Source: Fibrobacter sp. UBA7003 (GTDB taxonomy: Bacteria > Fibrobacterota > Fibrobacteria > Fibrobacterales > Fibrobacteraceae). Taken from it: 64,000 nt of DNA. A model generated the notes under the pieces. It worked only from the letters and a program-made list of their open reading frames with translations, ran no database searches and was not told the origin of the DNA. Below, piece by piece: positions 35,064-42,870 of this stretch (the stretch's first letter is position 1; each line of letters begins with the position of its first letter). Position numbers and translations under genes: made by a program. Location: assembly GCA_002449765.1 (NCBI GenBank), contig DJXN01000007.1, positions 1 through 64,000 of the forward strand, written 5' to 3'.

Positions 35064-36740
35064 ATGACACCAATCGTACTCAAAAAAGAACAGATTTCTC
35101 AATTGATTCAAGAAATCTCTGTAGGCCTGCAAGAACGTGACGAGATAGTGGCGCTAGCCTTGCTTGCGATATTGTCCGGGCAATCTGTATTTTTATACGG
35201 CCCTCCTGGAACTGCTAAGAGTTTAATCGCCCGACGCTTGAGCCTTGCATTTAAGGAGTCTAAATATTTTGAATATCTAATGAACCGTTTTAGTACTCCT
35301 GAAGAAGTTTTTGGGCCAGTAAGCATCAAGGAACTTAAAGAAGACCGCTATATTCGCAAAACCACGGGTTACCTTCCCGAAGCCGACATCGCATTTCTAG
35401 ACGAAATCTGGAAGAGCAGTCCTGCCATTCTAAACACCCTATTGACCATCATCAACGAACGAAAGTTCCGTAACGGAGACAAGGTGATAGATGTCCCGCT
35501 AAAAGGTATTGTGGCTGCCAGTAACGAAATTCCTGCAGAGAATCAAGGGCTAGAAGCTTTGTACGACCGATTTATCATGCGATTGGTCGTTAACCCCATG
35601 GTATGGCGTCGTAACTTTGAAGCAGTACTAAATGATATTCCTACGGAAGCGGTAGTTCCTGTTGATGAAACCTTGACTTTTGATACTCAGAAGTGGAATG
35701 AAGCCCTAACAAATCTCAACAATGTTACAATATCCAAGGAAACCCTAAACATAATCCATGCGATTCGCCAAAAGATTGATGAGTACAACAAAAAAGAAGC
35801 AAACAAATCTAGTCCTATTTATATCTCTGACCGACGCTGGCAGAAAATGGCTAGAATTCTAAAGATGGCCGCATACCTTTGCGATAGGAGCGAAGTCAAG
35901 CCGGTTGATGCGCTCATCTTAAAAGATTGCCTATGGACAAAAGTGGATAACAAGGACGCCCTCTCAAAGATGGTGCGTGATTCCGTGCGTGAATTCTGCC
36001 TTTTCAATTCTGAAAAATTTGAAAAATGGGCGGATGACTACAAAACACTTAAGCAGGAAATCGACGACACCTTTTTCCATAATAGTGATGTTTATGATGA
36101 CACTACAGAGTATAAAGGCGTAAAATATTTTAAATCTGAATTGAGCATTCCATATTTGACAAGAAAAACGACGAAAGATAGATATGGTTGGGATAAAAAT
36201 GAAGATGTAATTGTTCATTGTAAAAAACAAGTTTATCTTCCCTTTGATTGTTTTAAAACGAAAAAAGAATTTTTCCCGTTGGATGGTGCTTTTAATGAGC
36301 TTTCTATATACAGGGATCCAAATCATAATTACAGTTACGCAAAGACTACGATTCAATGCAATTTTAATGGTTCGGCTACATGTAGCATTGAATATACTTA
36401 TAAGGAAAGTGATTCTTATTATGCGAGTTCTAAAACCGAAAAGGAAAAAATTGTTATAAAACCATCGTATAAAGTTGGAGACTGCAAAAAGGTAGCTCCA
36501 AAAATCAAGAAAATGTATCGGGAAAATGTTGATGAACTGATGAAAAAGTATGACGATATCGAAAAAGAAATAAATGATTTTTACTCAAATCTTGCCCAGG
36601 AAAACGATACGCCATTTGTCTCTAAGAAAGACCAAACTATCGTAACAGCCGTTGTTGCCGATTTCCAAAAACAAATGCGTGTTGAACGAATGAATGCCGA
36701 ACAGCTTACAATAAAGTTGAATCAACATATAGACCCGTAG
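35064..36740 (+). CDS. RavA-type MoxR AAA+ ATPase
   Basis: 558 aa. The AAA+ core (about 10-330) has Walker A GPPGTAKS (46-53), Walker B IAFLDEIW (Asp113, Glu114), the MoxR/RavA segment SSPAILNTLLTIINERKFRNG, a sensor-like AASNEIP, and the lid motif YISDRRWQKMARILKMAAYL. These match RavA, which with ViaA forms a chaperone-like pair in E. coli. The C-terminal third (about 330-558) shows no similarity that I can see to RavA's own tail, and its codons are markedly AT-rich. Six bases separate its stop from the J-domain/VWA gene. AAAAGGA precedes the ATG. Client or role unknown. Confidence 0.88.
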   Translation: MTPIVLKKEQISQLIQEISVGLQERDEIVALALLAILSGQSVFLYGPPGTAKSLIARRLSLAFKESKYFEYLMNRFSTPEEVFGPVSIKELKEDRYIRKTTGYLPEADIAFLDEIWKSSPAILNTLLTIINERKFRNGDKVIDVPLKGIVAASNEIPAENQGLEALYDRFIMRLVVNPMVWRRNFEAVLNDIPTEAVVPVDETLTFDTQKWNEALTNLNNVTISKETLNIIHAIRQKIDEYNKKEANKSSPIYISDRRWQKMARILKMAAYLCDRSEVKPVDALILKDCLWTKVDNKDALSKMVRDSVREFCLFNSEKFEKWADDYKTLKQEIDDTFFHNSDVYDDTTEYKGVKYFKSELSIPYLTRKTTKDRYGWDKNEDVIVHCKKQVYLPFDCFKTKKEFFPLDGAFNELSIYRDPNHNYSYAKTTIQCNFNGSATCSIEYTYKESDSYYASSKTEKEKIVIKPSYKVGDCKKVAPKIKKMYRENVDELMKKYDDIEKEINDFYSNLAQENDTPFVSKKDQTIVTAVVADFQKQMRVERMNAEQLTIKLNQHIDP

Positions 36741-36746
36741 CACGAT

Positions 36747-38564
36747 ATGTCCAAATTCTCGGGATCGCCATATTCGTTATACGCAACTCTTCAGGTTTCT
36801 GAAAAGGCTTCTGTGGATGAAATCAAAAAATCCTATCAAGCCTTAGCGAAGCAATTCCACCCCGATAAAAACGGTGGCGATGATACGCATTTCAAGGAAA
36901 TCCAGGAAGCATATGAGATTCTTTCGAATACGGAGCAAAAACGTCTGTACGACGACTATTGCGAAAGGGAAATCAACAGGATTGCCGAAGAAGAGATCCT
37001 TCGACAAAAAAAGGAAAAGCGTTCCGCAATCTATAAAACAAAAAATTCAACAAATATTAGGGAAAAGCTTTCAGAATGGCTTCGCAAAAACTTAACCGAG
37101 AAATTTTCAGATGTATGGTCCAAGTCTTTTGACGATTCATTATCGAAAGATCTTGACAAAACCGTAGATGAACTTGGTCAAAAATTTGCGAATACCCCCT
37201 TTGATAGAATCAGACAAAAGCTGTCGAAAATGGAAAGGCTTTCTTCAATTGAAAAAGCGAGCAAAAAAAGTATAAACGACCTTCTTAAGGAATTTGCCAA
37301 ATCCATTCCTGGTGTTGATACGTCATTTTGGGAAAATAAAGTTAACGCATTGATTCCGGCAAAGAAATCTTCCAGAAAAGACTCCAACTCAAAAGACTTG
37401 ATGGAGCAAGATTCCGCCAATGCTGATAAAATGCAAGCCGAACTGGATGCCATTTACCAGCATATATTGGAATCATGGCGCGAGGCCTACGAGAAAATGG
37501 TTGTGCAATGGATGATTTCTGAAATGGAATCGGCCAAGCAAGCCATGTACGCCAAGTACCAAGAGATATTGAACAACCTCCGCCAAATCAAGAGAACGCT
37601 TGGTTCTATTCCAAATTTAGGATGGGATCTTGGATTGGGAAACCTTTCCGCACACGATATCCAGATTGTTCTGCAATGGGGTAAATTCTTTCAGGATAAT
37701 CCAAAGATTCAAGAATTGTGTGAAGCTCTTGGACATTTAAACAAAGAGGCGTCAAGAATAGAGAAGGAAACCATTCAAGCCACCCGCAGTTATGACACCA
37801 TTACCATTGATTGCAATTCTAGGGAAGAAATTACAGGTGTAACCTTTGGCAAGAGTATTGAGGACGCCCTCCCCCAGGAATTGGCTCTGCTTGGCGATGA
37901 GGATACATCTCTGCTTTTCGATATGAAATACATCGAAAGCAGGCTCATGTGCTTTGAAAAACAAGGTTATATTGCGCATCATAATGAAGAAACCTACGAA
38001 GAAGAGCGTGACGTCGAGAAAAAAGAGAAGAAAGGTCCCATTATAGTTTGCGTTGACACGAGCGGTTCCATGGCCGGCACTCCTGAAAGTATAGCCAAAG
38101 CGATAACACTCCACATGGCCTCCATTGCCCATAAGCAGGATAGGGATTGCTATTTGATAAATTTCAGTACGAGCATTACCACTTTTGATTTTAAGCCTCC
38201 CAAAGGCATTGAAGACCTGATTAAGTTTTTAGAGAGTAGTTTTCATGGGGGAACGGATGTAATGCCCGCTCTAAATGAAGGCATCCGAATGATGCAGGAG
38301 GGCGGCTACGACAAGGCAGACCTGCTTGTAATCTCGGACTTCATCTTTCCGACAGGTGATTCTAGAATGTTAGAGAAAATTCAGAAACAGCGAGAAAAGG
38401 ACAATTACTTTTACGCTCTGTCAATCATGGATTCCGGATATGGTTTTAGTTACTACCAAGATTCTAAACAAAAAATGTTTGATGAAGCCTGGATCTATTC
38501 TCCTTATGGTAAAGACCTTAGGATGCTATATTCCCGTCTCTCAAAGATAGGAGAAAATCGGTAA
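36747..38564 (+). CDS. J-domain / von Willebrand A fusion protein (ViaA-like)
   Basis: 605 aa. The N-terminal J domain (about 8-70) has the catalytic HPD at 38-40 and the helix IV segment FKEIQEAYEILSNTEQKRLYDDY; it lacks the Gly/Phe and Zn-finger regions of DnaJ. A long helical linker follows (70-400), with a basic stretch near 215-225. The C-terminal VWA domain carries the MIDAS motif DTSGS (437-441), GGTDV near 500 and LLVISDFIF. The VWA part pairs with the MoxR gene 6 bases upstream, as in RavA-ViaA. A J domain would recruit Hsp70 (DnaK). That combination is unusual and its function is not known to me. Confidence 0.87.
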   Translation: MSKFSGSPYSLYATLQVSEKASVDEIKKSYQALAKQFHPDKNGGDDTHFKEIQEAYEILSNTEQKRLYDDYCEREINRIAEEEILRQKKEKRSAIYKTKNSTNIREKLSEWLRKNLTEKFSDVWSKSFDDSLSKDLDKTVDELGQKFANTPFDRIRQKLSKMERLSSIEKASKKSINDLLKEFAKSIPGVDTSFWENKVNALIPAKKSSRKDSNSKDLMEQDSANADKMQAELDAIYQHILESWREAYEKMVVQWMISEMESAKQAMYAKYQEILNNLRQIKRTLGSIPNLGWDLGLGNLSAHDIQIVLQWGKFFQDNPKIQELCEALGHLNKEASRIEKETIQATRSYDTITIDCNSREEITGVTFGKSIEDALPQELALLGDEDTSLLFDMKYIESRLMCFEKQGYIAHHNEETYEEERDVEKKEKKGPIIVCVDTSGSMAGTPESIAKAITLHMASIAHKQDRDCYLINFSTSITTFDFKPPKGIEDLIKFLESSFHGGTDVMPALNEGIRMMQEGGYDKADLLVISDFIFPTGDSRMLEKIQKQREKDNYFYALSIMDSGYGFSYYQDSKQKMFDEAWIYSPYGKDLRMLYSRLSKIGENR

Positions 38565-38566
38565 CT

Positions 38567-38671
38567 ATGGACACGGAAAAGAAAATAGCCCTGATTATCG
38601 ACTGCGACAACGCCAAGGCAGACGCCATCTACGGCATCATGGAAGAACTCTCCAAGTTCGGGCATTGCTAA
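38567..38671 (+). pseudogene. Broken NYN-domain (LabA-like) gene, 5' fragment
   Basis: A 34-codon ORF two bases after the VWA gene: MDTEKKIALIIDCDNAKADA.. then ..EELSKFGHC. It matches the beginning of NYN/LabA-type nuclease proteins, where LIIDxDN holds the first metal-binding Asp. It then ends abruptly at TAA, within the first copy of the TTTTAGC/GCTAAAA motif. No continuation of the domain is found downstream before or after the DUF234 ATPase gene. Codon usage is like the chromosome (C-ending), unlike the neighbouring cassette. It looks like a host gene cut off by insertion of the sequence that follows. Confidence 0.6.
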
Positions 38672-38780
38672 AACGGCCACTTTTTACATCATTTTAGCAA
38701 TAAAATGAATAAAAAGTGCTAAACTGACATAATTTTTAATCGTTTTAGCACTTTTTTAACGAAAAAAATGCTATTTTAGA
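38664..38780. promoter_or_regulatory. Array of alternating TTTTAGC half-sites upstream of the DUF234 ATPase
   Basis: Half-sites GCTAAAA (38667), TTTTAGC (38692), GCTAAAC (38718) and TTTTAGC (38743) alternate in orientation at 25-26-base spacing, with a degenerate one at 38770. The first pair forms a perfect 10-bp inverted repeat (ATTGCTAAAA / TTTTAGCAAT). The second forms a 13-bp one (AAAAAGTGCTAAA / TTTAGCACTTTTT). TATTTT at 38772-38777 would be the -10 box, 6 bases before the ATG. A repressor-operator array is the simplest reading. Confidence 0.55.
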
Positions 38781-38783
38781 GGT

Positions 38784-40208
38784 ATGGAAAAGATTGTCGG
38801 AAGAATAGAAGAGCAAAAATTACTCCTTTCGCTAAAGGACAGCCCTAAAGCTGAATTCGTCGCCCTTTATGGTCGCCGGCGCGTCGGGAAGACGTTTTTA
38901 ATAAACCAGCTCTTCGGAAGCGACTTTGCATTCAAGATGACAGGAGTCCTTGACGGATCCCTAAAGGATCAACTAGCTGCATTTTCCGACTCCATGGACG
39001 ATTTCGGTTACGACATGGAAGAAAAGCCCAAGGACTGGATGGAAGCTTTCAAGTTGCTAAAAAGAGCCTTGAAGCCCCGCGTCGAAAGTGGGGCTCCATG
39101 CGTCATCTTTTTGGACGAACTCCCTGCAATGGACGCGAAAAAATCCGGCATCGCCAAGGCCGTCGGTTATTTCTGGAACAGCTGGGCATCTCTGTTCAGT
39201 AACATCACCTTGATTGTCTGCGGCAGTGCTACAAGCTGGATGATTACAAATATTGTCGATAGCAAGGGCGGCCTTCACGACCGTATCACGCAAGAGATTC
39301 ACGTTCATCCGTTCTGCCTGAAAGAAACCGAAGAGTACTTTAATGAAAACGGATTCCAATGGAATCGCGATATCGTATTGCAGGCCTACATGGCGTTTGG
39401 CGGCATCCCCTACTATCTGAGCCTTCTTTCGCCTAGGGAGAGCTTTGCGCAAAATATTGACAGACTTTTCTTCGGTCCCGATGAAAAAATGCGCCGCGAG
39501 TTCAAGCGCCTTTTTGCAACACTTTACAATCGTCCAGAAGGCTACATTGAAATAGTCAAGAAACTTTGCGAAAGCAAGCACGGCGTAACTCGTAAGGAAC
39601 TCGCCGAATCACTTAAGGTTTCGAACAACGCATTCCTCGGTAAAAAGCTAGACGACCTTGTGCATTGTGACCTGCTGCGCAAGATTCCCGTCCGCGAAAA
39701 GAAAATCAAGAAAAATGATTTCGTTTTTCAACTGGCGGATTTCTTTTGCATTTTCTGGTTGACATTTATCCAAAAGGCCGAACTGGAAAACAATTATTGG
39801 CAGCACCATATCAACACGCCCGAAATCAATACCTGGATGGGCCTGTCGTTTGAACGTATCTGCATGTCGCACATTCAGCAAATCAAAAAGGCTTTGCGAA
39901 TCGACGGCATTTCAACAATCAGCTACGCTTGGCGCAGTAAAAACTCTACACCAGGAGCACAAATTGACTTGGTGATTGAACGAGCGGACAAAATCGTCAA
40001 CCTTTGCGAAATCAAATACAGCCAGACACCTTATTCTATTGACAAGGACGAATACCAAAAGTTGCTGAATCGCAGGGAGGCGTTTTCCAAGGAAACAGGA
40101 CTTCGCCATTCACCTTGGATTACAATGATTGTAAGCGAAGGCCTTTCGCAAGGAATGTATTCCAACATTGCACAAGGCATCGTTACGAAAGAAGATCTGT
40201 TTGCGTGA
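38784..40208 (+). CDS. AAA ATPase with C-terminal DUF234-type nuclease-like domain
   Basis: 474 aa. The ATPase domain (archaeal ATPase_2 type, about 1-230) has Walker A GRRRVGKT (30-37), Walker B VIFLDELP (about 110-117) and the sensor VCGSATSWM. A winged-helix segment follows (about 260-310). The C-terminal DUF234 region has a PD-(D/E)XK-like pattern (AQIDLVIE .. LCEIKYS). The family is widespread, often sporadic and mobile in Bacteria and Archaea; function is unclear. The gene begins 112 bases after the broken NYN ORF, behind a half-site array. A TATTTT box lies 6 bases before the ATG and the only SD-like sequence abuts it, so leaderless translation is likely. Confidence 0.87.
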   Translation: MEKIVGRIEEQKLLLSLKDSPKAEFVALYGRRRVGKTFLINQLFGSDFAFKMTGVLDGSLKDQLAAFSDSMDDFGYDMEEKPKDWMEAFKLLKRALKPRVESGAPCVIFLDELPAMDAKKSGIAKAVGYFWNSWASLFSNITLIVCGSATSWMITNIVDSKGGLHDRITQEIHVHPFCLKETEEYFNENGFQWNRDIVLQAYMAFGGIPYYLSLLSPRESFAQNIDRLFFGPDEKMRREFKRLFATLYNRPEGYIEIVKKLCESKHGVTRKELAESLKVSNNAFLGKKLDDLVHCDLLRKIPVREKKIKKNDFVFQLADFFCIFWLTFIQKAELENNYWQHHINTPEINTWMGLSFERICMSHIQQIKKALRIDGISTISYAWRSKNSTPGAQIDLVIERADKIVNLCEIKYSQTPYSIDKDEYQKLLNRREAFSKETGLRHSPWITMIVSEGLSQGMYSNIAQGIVTKEDLFA

Positions 40209-40314
40209 AATCCTGTGAAGCAAATCACTCCCGCTCGGGGCAACTAAAAAAATTGCTCCCGCGCGGGTTTCATGGTATATATTACTTGTGTCTAAAATTC
40301 CAAGGAGTATTACG

Positions 40315-40659
40315 ATGAAAAAAATGTTCCTTGCGGCCGTTATCGGCGCAAGCGTTCTCTTCACCGCATGTGGCGACGATTCCTCTTCGGCTTCCAATTC
40401 CCCGACCTGCACCATTAACAAGGGCAGCAAGGTGACCATAACCATGACCAAGGACGGCCAGACGGAAGAAATCGTGTACGCCCTTGATGGCGACAACCTC
40501 GTGATGACCAAGGACGGCGAGGTCGAAACTACTCCGGCAGGCGGCATGACGCTCGACGACATTGGCGACATGGCCGATCAAATGTGCTACGACTTCATGA
40601 CGGGCACAATGGACAGCAAGGACGACACCCCCGCCAAGGACGATACGCAAGAAGATTAA
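40315..40659 (+). CDS. Small lipoprotein, CGDD type
   Basis: 114 aa from the ATG at 40315, preceded by AAGGAG. The signal peptide ends in lipobox LFTAC, followed by GDDSSSAS. The mature protein is small, with two cysteines (CTINKG, MCYDFM) and alternating Lys/Asp stretches (TKDGQTEEIVYALDGDNLVM). It ends in a charged tail (DDTPAKDDTQED). Like other lipoproteins here it has Gly-Asp-Asp right after the lipidated cysteine. A TATATATTA box lies about 30 bases upstream. The DUF4434-like gene starts 9 bases downstream, suggesting cotranscription. Function unknown. Confidence 0.75.
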   Translation: MKKMFLAAVIGASVLFTACGDDSSSASNSPTCTINKGSKVTITMTKDGQTEEIVYALDGDNLVMTKDGEVETTPAGGMTLDDIGDMADQMCYDFMTGTMDSKDDTPAKDDTQED

Positions 40660-40668
40660 AACAGCAAT

Positions 40669-41838
40669 GTGCGAAGGGTAGTAATTACATCGCTCCTGTG
40701 CGGAGCGTTTTCGCTTGTGGCGGGGCCGCTTGCCGGTACCGCCCATGCCGTGGGGCTCGTGGGTGTTTTCGACGCGGGCTGGTCCACCGCCTACTACCCG
40801 CAGGATTCCATCACGCACATGCACCAGCGCCTGCACGCGCTCGGGATGGACGAGGTCGTGTTGCAGTACGCCGCGGTCGAGGCGACGCACTTGTACTACC
40901 CCTCGCAACTAGACTTTTTGCAGAACACGCAGTACAAGAACAACGAACTTTTCCCCAAGAGCATCGAGGCGGCGAAGGCCACCGGGACCAGGGTCTGGCT
41001 CGGGCTTTACTACAATGGCGAAAACTGGTACACGCCACCGACCGCCGAGCAGCTTGATACTTTGTCTGCACGCAACCTGAAAGTGCTTGAAGAAATTTAC
41101 GCGCTGTACGGGAGCGAGACCGTAGTCGCGGGCGTGTACATCCCGCAAGAGATCGCGCGCTACTACTGGGACGGCCTGCGCAGCGATGCGACTCCGGAAA
41201 TGCTCACGGAACATTTCTTGAAGCCCGTTACCGAAGCCGCGCAGGCGAAGGGCTGGAAGGTGATGGCAGCACCCTTCTACAACCAGAATCTAGAATCGCC
41301 CGCAAAGCTGCAATCGTTTTTCGAGAAACTTTTTGCCACAGGATTCAAGCCCGACGTAATCGCCGTGCAGGATGGCGTAGGCGCGAGCGACGCAGGCAAG
41401 CACCATGCTGAAACCGCGACCGTAGGCAACTACGAGCGGGCGGTTGCAAGCGCCTGCAAGCAATACGGGATTGAATTCTGGGTAGACCTGGAACTGTTCC
41501 GCACCGACGACTCGCACGCACTCGCAGACAGTGCAAGAATTTCGGAACAGCTCGACACCGCATACGCCGCGGGGGCTTTGAAGGTCATCGGCTATGACTT
41601 GGCCGTGCTCGGGAATGCGGGTCTCGATTCCCTCGAAAAGTGGAAACTGGAATCGAGCGTGGAGCCGCCGACCCGCATCTACGAAGCACCCCGCGAAAAT
41701 CGCCACGCATCCCATGCCCGCGACGAAAAATCGCAAAAACGCGAATTGTTCCTGAACGGGCGTTTACAGAACAGCCGTTCCCTGAACGAGAATTCGCAGT
41801 ATTTCAAGGCGAACGGCGCGAAGGTTAAGCAGAATTAA
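40669..41838 (+). CDS. DUF4434-like exported TIM-barrel protein
   Basis: 389 aa with a GTG start; no strong ribosome site. A signal peptide (ITSLLCGAFSLVAGPLAGTAHA) is followed by a single domain of about 300 residues with the DUF4434/glycoside-hydrolase-like TIM-barrel pattern (GVFDAGWSTAYYPQDSITHM; GTRVWLGLYYNGENWY; VIAVQDGVGAS; EFWVDLELF). The conserved aspartates and the WVDLELF strand could form an active site, but none is proven. The C-terminal 60 residues are basic and low-complexity. Its position between a lipoprotein and a GH11 xylanase fits polysaccharide handling; this is inference. Confidence 0.75.
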   Translation: MRRVVITSLLCGAFSLVAGPLAGTAHAVGLVGVFDAGWSTAYYPQDSITHMHQRLHALGMDEVVLQYAAVEATHLYYPSQLDFLQNTQYKNNELFPKSIEAAKATGTRVWLGLYYNGENWYTPPTAEQLDTLSARNLKVLEEIYALYGSETVVAGVYIPQEIARYYWDGLRSDATPEMLTEHFLKPVTEAAQAKGWKVMAAPFYNQNLESPAKLQSFFEKLFATGFKPDVIAVQDGVGASDAGKHHAETATVGNYERAVASACKQYGIEFWVDLELFRTDDSHALADSARISEQLDTAYAAGALKVIGYDLAVLGNAGLDSLEKWKLESSVEPPTRIYEAPRENRHASHARDEKSQKRELFLNGRLQNSRSLNENSQYFKANGAKVKQN

Positions 41839-41861
41839 CGCCCACCGGGCCGCAAAAAGTA

Positions 41862-41867
41862 TATATT
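41862..41867 (+). promoter_or_regulatory. -10 box of the GH11 gene, probably leaderless
   Basis: TATATT (within TATATATTA) at 41862-41867 lies 6 bases before the ATG at 41874; there is no ribosome site. Confidence 0.5.
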
Positions 41868-41873
41868 AGTAGC

Positions 41874-42770
41874 ATGAAGAATCTAGTGGGTTTAGGAATC
41901 GCCCTCACCATGGGCTTGGCTACGACTATCTATGCGGAAAGGTGTCCTAACGCATGGCCCGCGGAGGGCGAAAACTACGCCTCCGGCACGATAGACGGTA
42001 CAAACTACAGTTACGAAGTCTGGCGCGATGGCTACAATGCTTATTTGGAGTGCTACGATGATGGCGGCTACTTAGTTTACTCCAAGGTCGCGGACGCTAT
42101 CGTGCGCTTTGGTCCCAAGTTCGACGAGCCAAAGACCTTCGACCAGCATGGCAACTTTGCGGCGGACTACAAGTTTCGCACAAAAGGCGGCGGCTTCGGC
42201 ACCCCCTATTTTCTGGTTGGCATCCAAGGCAATACCACCGAGCCGAAAACCGAATTCTATATCATAGACTACTGGATAATCAAAGATACAGCCGACACAT
42301 CCACTTTCGGAACCAGGCTCGGCGAATTCACCGTCGATGGCGACACCTACGACATCTGGCAGAACACCGCCAACAGTCACATGGGCGTCCAGGGCGACTC
42401 CTCGTTCAAGCAGTATTTCAGCATCCGACGCACCAAGCGCGATAGCGGGCACGTCGACATTGCCGCCCACTTCAAGAAGTGGGAAGAGCTCGGCCTGAAG
42501 GTGGGCAAGATAACCGATGTCATGGCGCTTGTGGAAGGGTATAAGGGGCAGAGTTCCATCAACTATTTTCAAATTGACTACTTCAACATCACCGAATCGG
42601 CAGACACTACCGGCACAGCATCAGACAGCACCGGCACGACAGCGATTTCAAGGCGCGCAAGCCTACCGCTCCTAAAGGGTAATACCCGTGTGTTCGACAT
42701 GCAAGGCCGATACCTCGGCACAAGCGAACAGAAAATCAGTCCCGCCGTCAAGACAGTGAGGAAGAGATAA
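41874..42770 (+). CDS. GH11 endo-1,4-beta-xylanase with C-terminal tail
   Basis: 298 aa secreted enzyme that hydrolyses xylan backbones. A signal peptide (LGIALTMGLATTIYA) precedes the GH11 jelly-roll (about 35-235). Both catalytic glutamates are visible: nucleophile Glu127 (TEFYIIDYW) and acid/base Glu221 (LVEGYKG). Other family marks are YSYEVWRDGYNAYLEC and the thumb segment (FKQYFSIRRTKRDSGHVDIA). A Thr/Ser-rich linker follows (about 240-255). It leads to a basic tail (RVFDMQGRYLGTSEQ.. TVRKR) of the kind seen on many Fibrobacter secreted proteins, perhaps a sorting signal. A terminator follows. Confidence 0.92.
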   Translation: MKNLVGLGIALTMGLATTIYAERCPNAWPAEGENYASGTIDGTNYSYEVWRDGYNAYLECYDDGGYLVYSKVADAIVRFGPKFDEPKTFDQHGNFAADYKFRTKGGGFGTPYFLVGIQGNTTEPKTEFYIIDYWIIKDTADTSTFGTRLGEFTVDGDTYDIWQNTANSHMGVQGDSSFKQYFSIRRTKRDSGHVDIAAHFKKWEELGLKVGKITDVMALVEGYKGQSSINYFQIDYFNITESADTTGTASDSTGTTAISRRASLPLLKGNTRVFDMQGRYLGTSEQKISPAVKTVRKR

Positions 42771-42794
42771 AATCAGATTTTTGATAAATTAAAA

Positions 42795-42826
42795 ACGGCC
42801 CGGATTTTATTCCGGGTCGTCTTTTA
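42795..42826 (+). terminator. Terminator of the GH11 gene
   Basis: A 9-10-bp stem (ACGGCCCGGA / TCCGGGTCGT, one G-T pair) around a TTTTAT loop, followed by CTTTTAA. Confidence 0.8.
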
Positions 42827-42838
42827 ATATTGATTAAG

Positions 42839-42862
42839 ATCCCCGCCTGCGCGGGGATGACA
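42839..42862. repeat. REP-like palindrome, copy 1
   Basis: ATCCCCGC-CTGC-GCGGGGAT, followed by GAC. It shares its layout with the palindrome at 61692, with compensating changes in the stem. It lies between the GH11 and lysC 3' ends. Confidence 0.6.
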
Positions 42863-42870
42863 ATTGCGAG

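Noticed and set aside
35064..40208. Calling the MoxR/J-VWA/ATPase region an anti-phage defence island
   Set aside because: Composition and mosaic structure fit a mobile region, but no recognised defence effector is intact and no phage or integrase gene is present.
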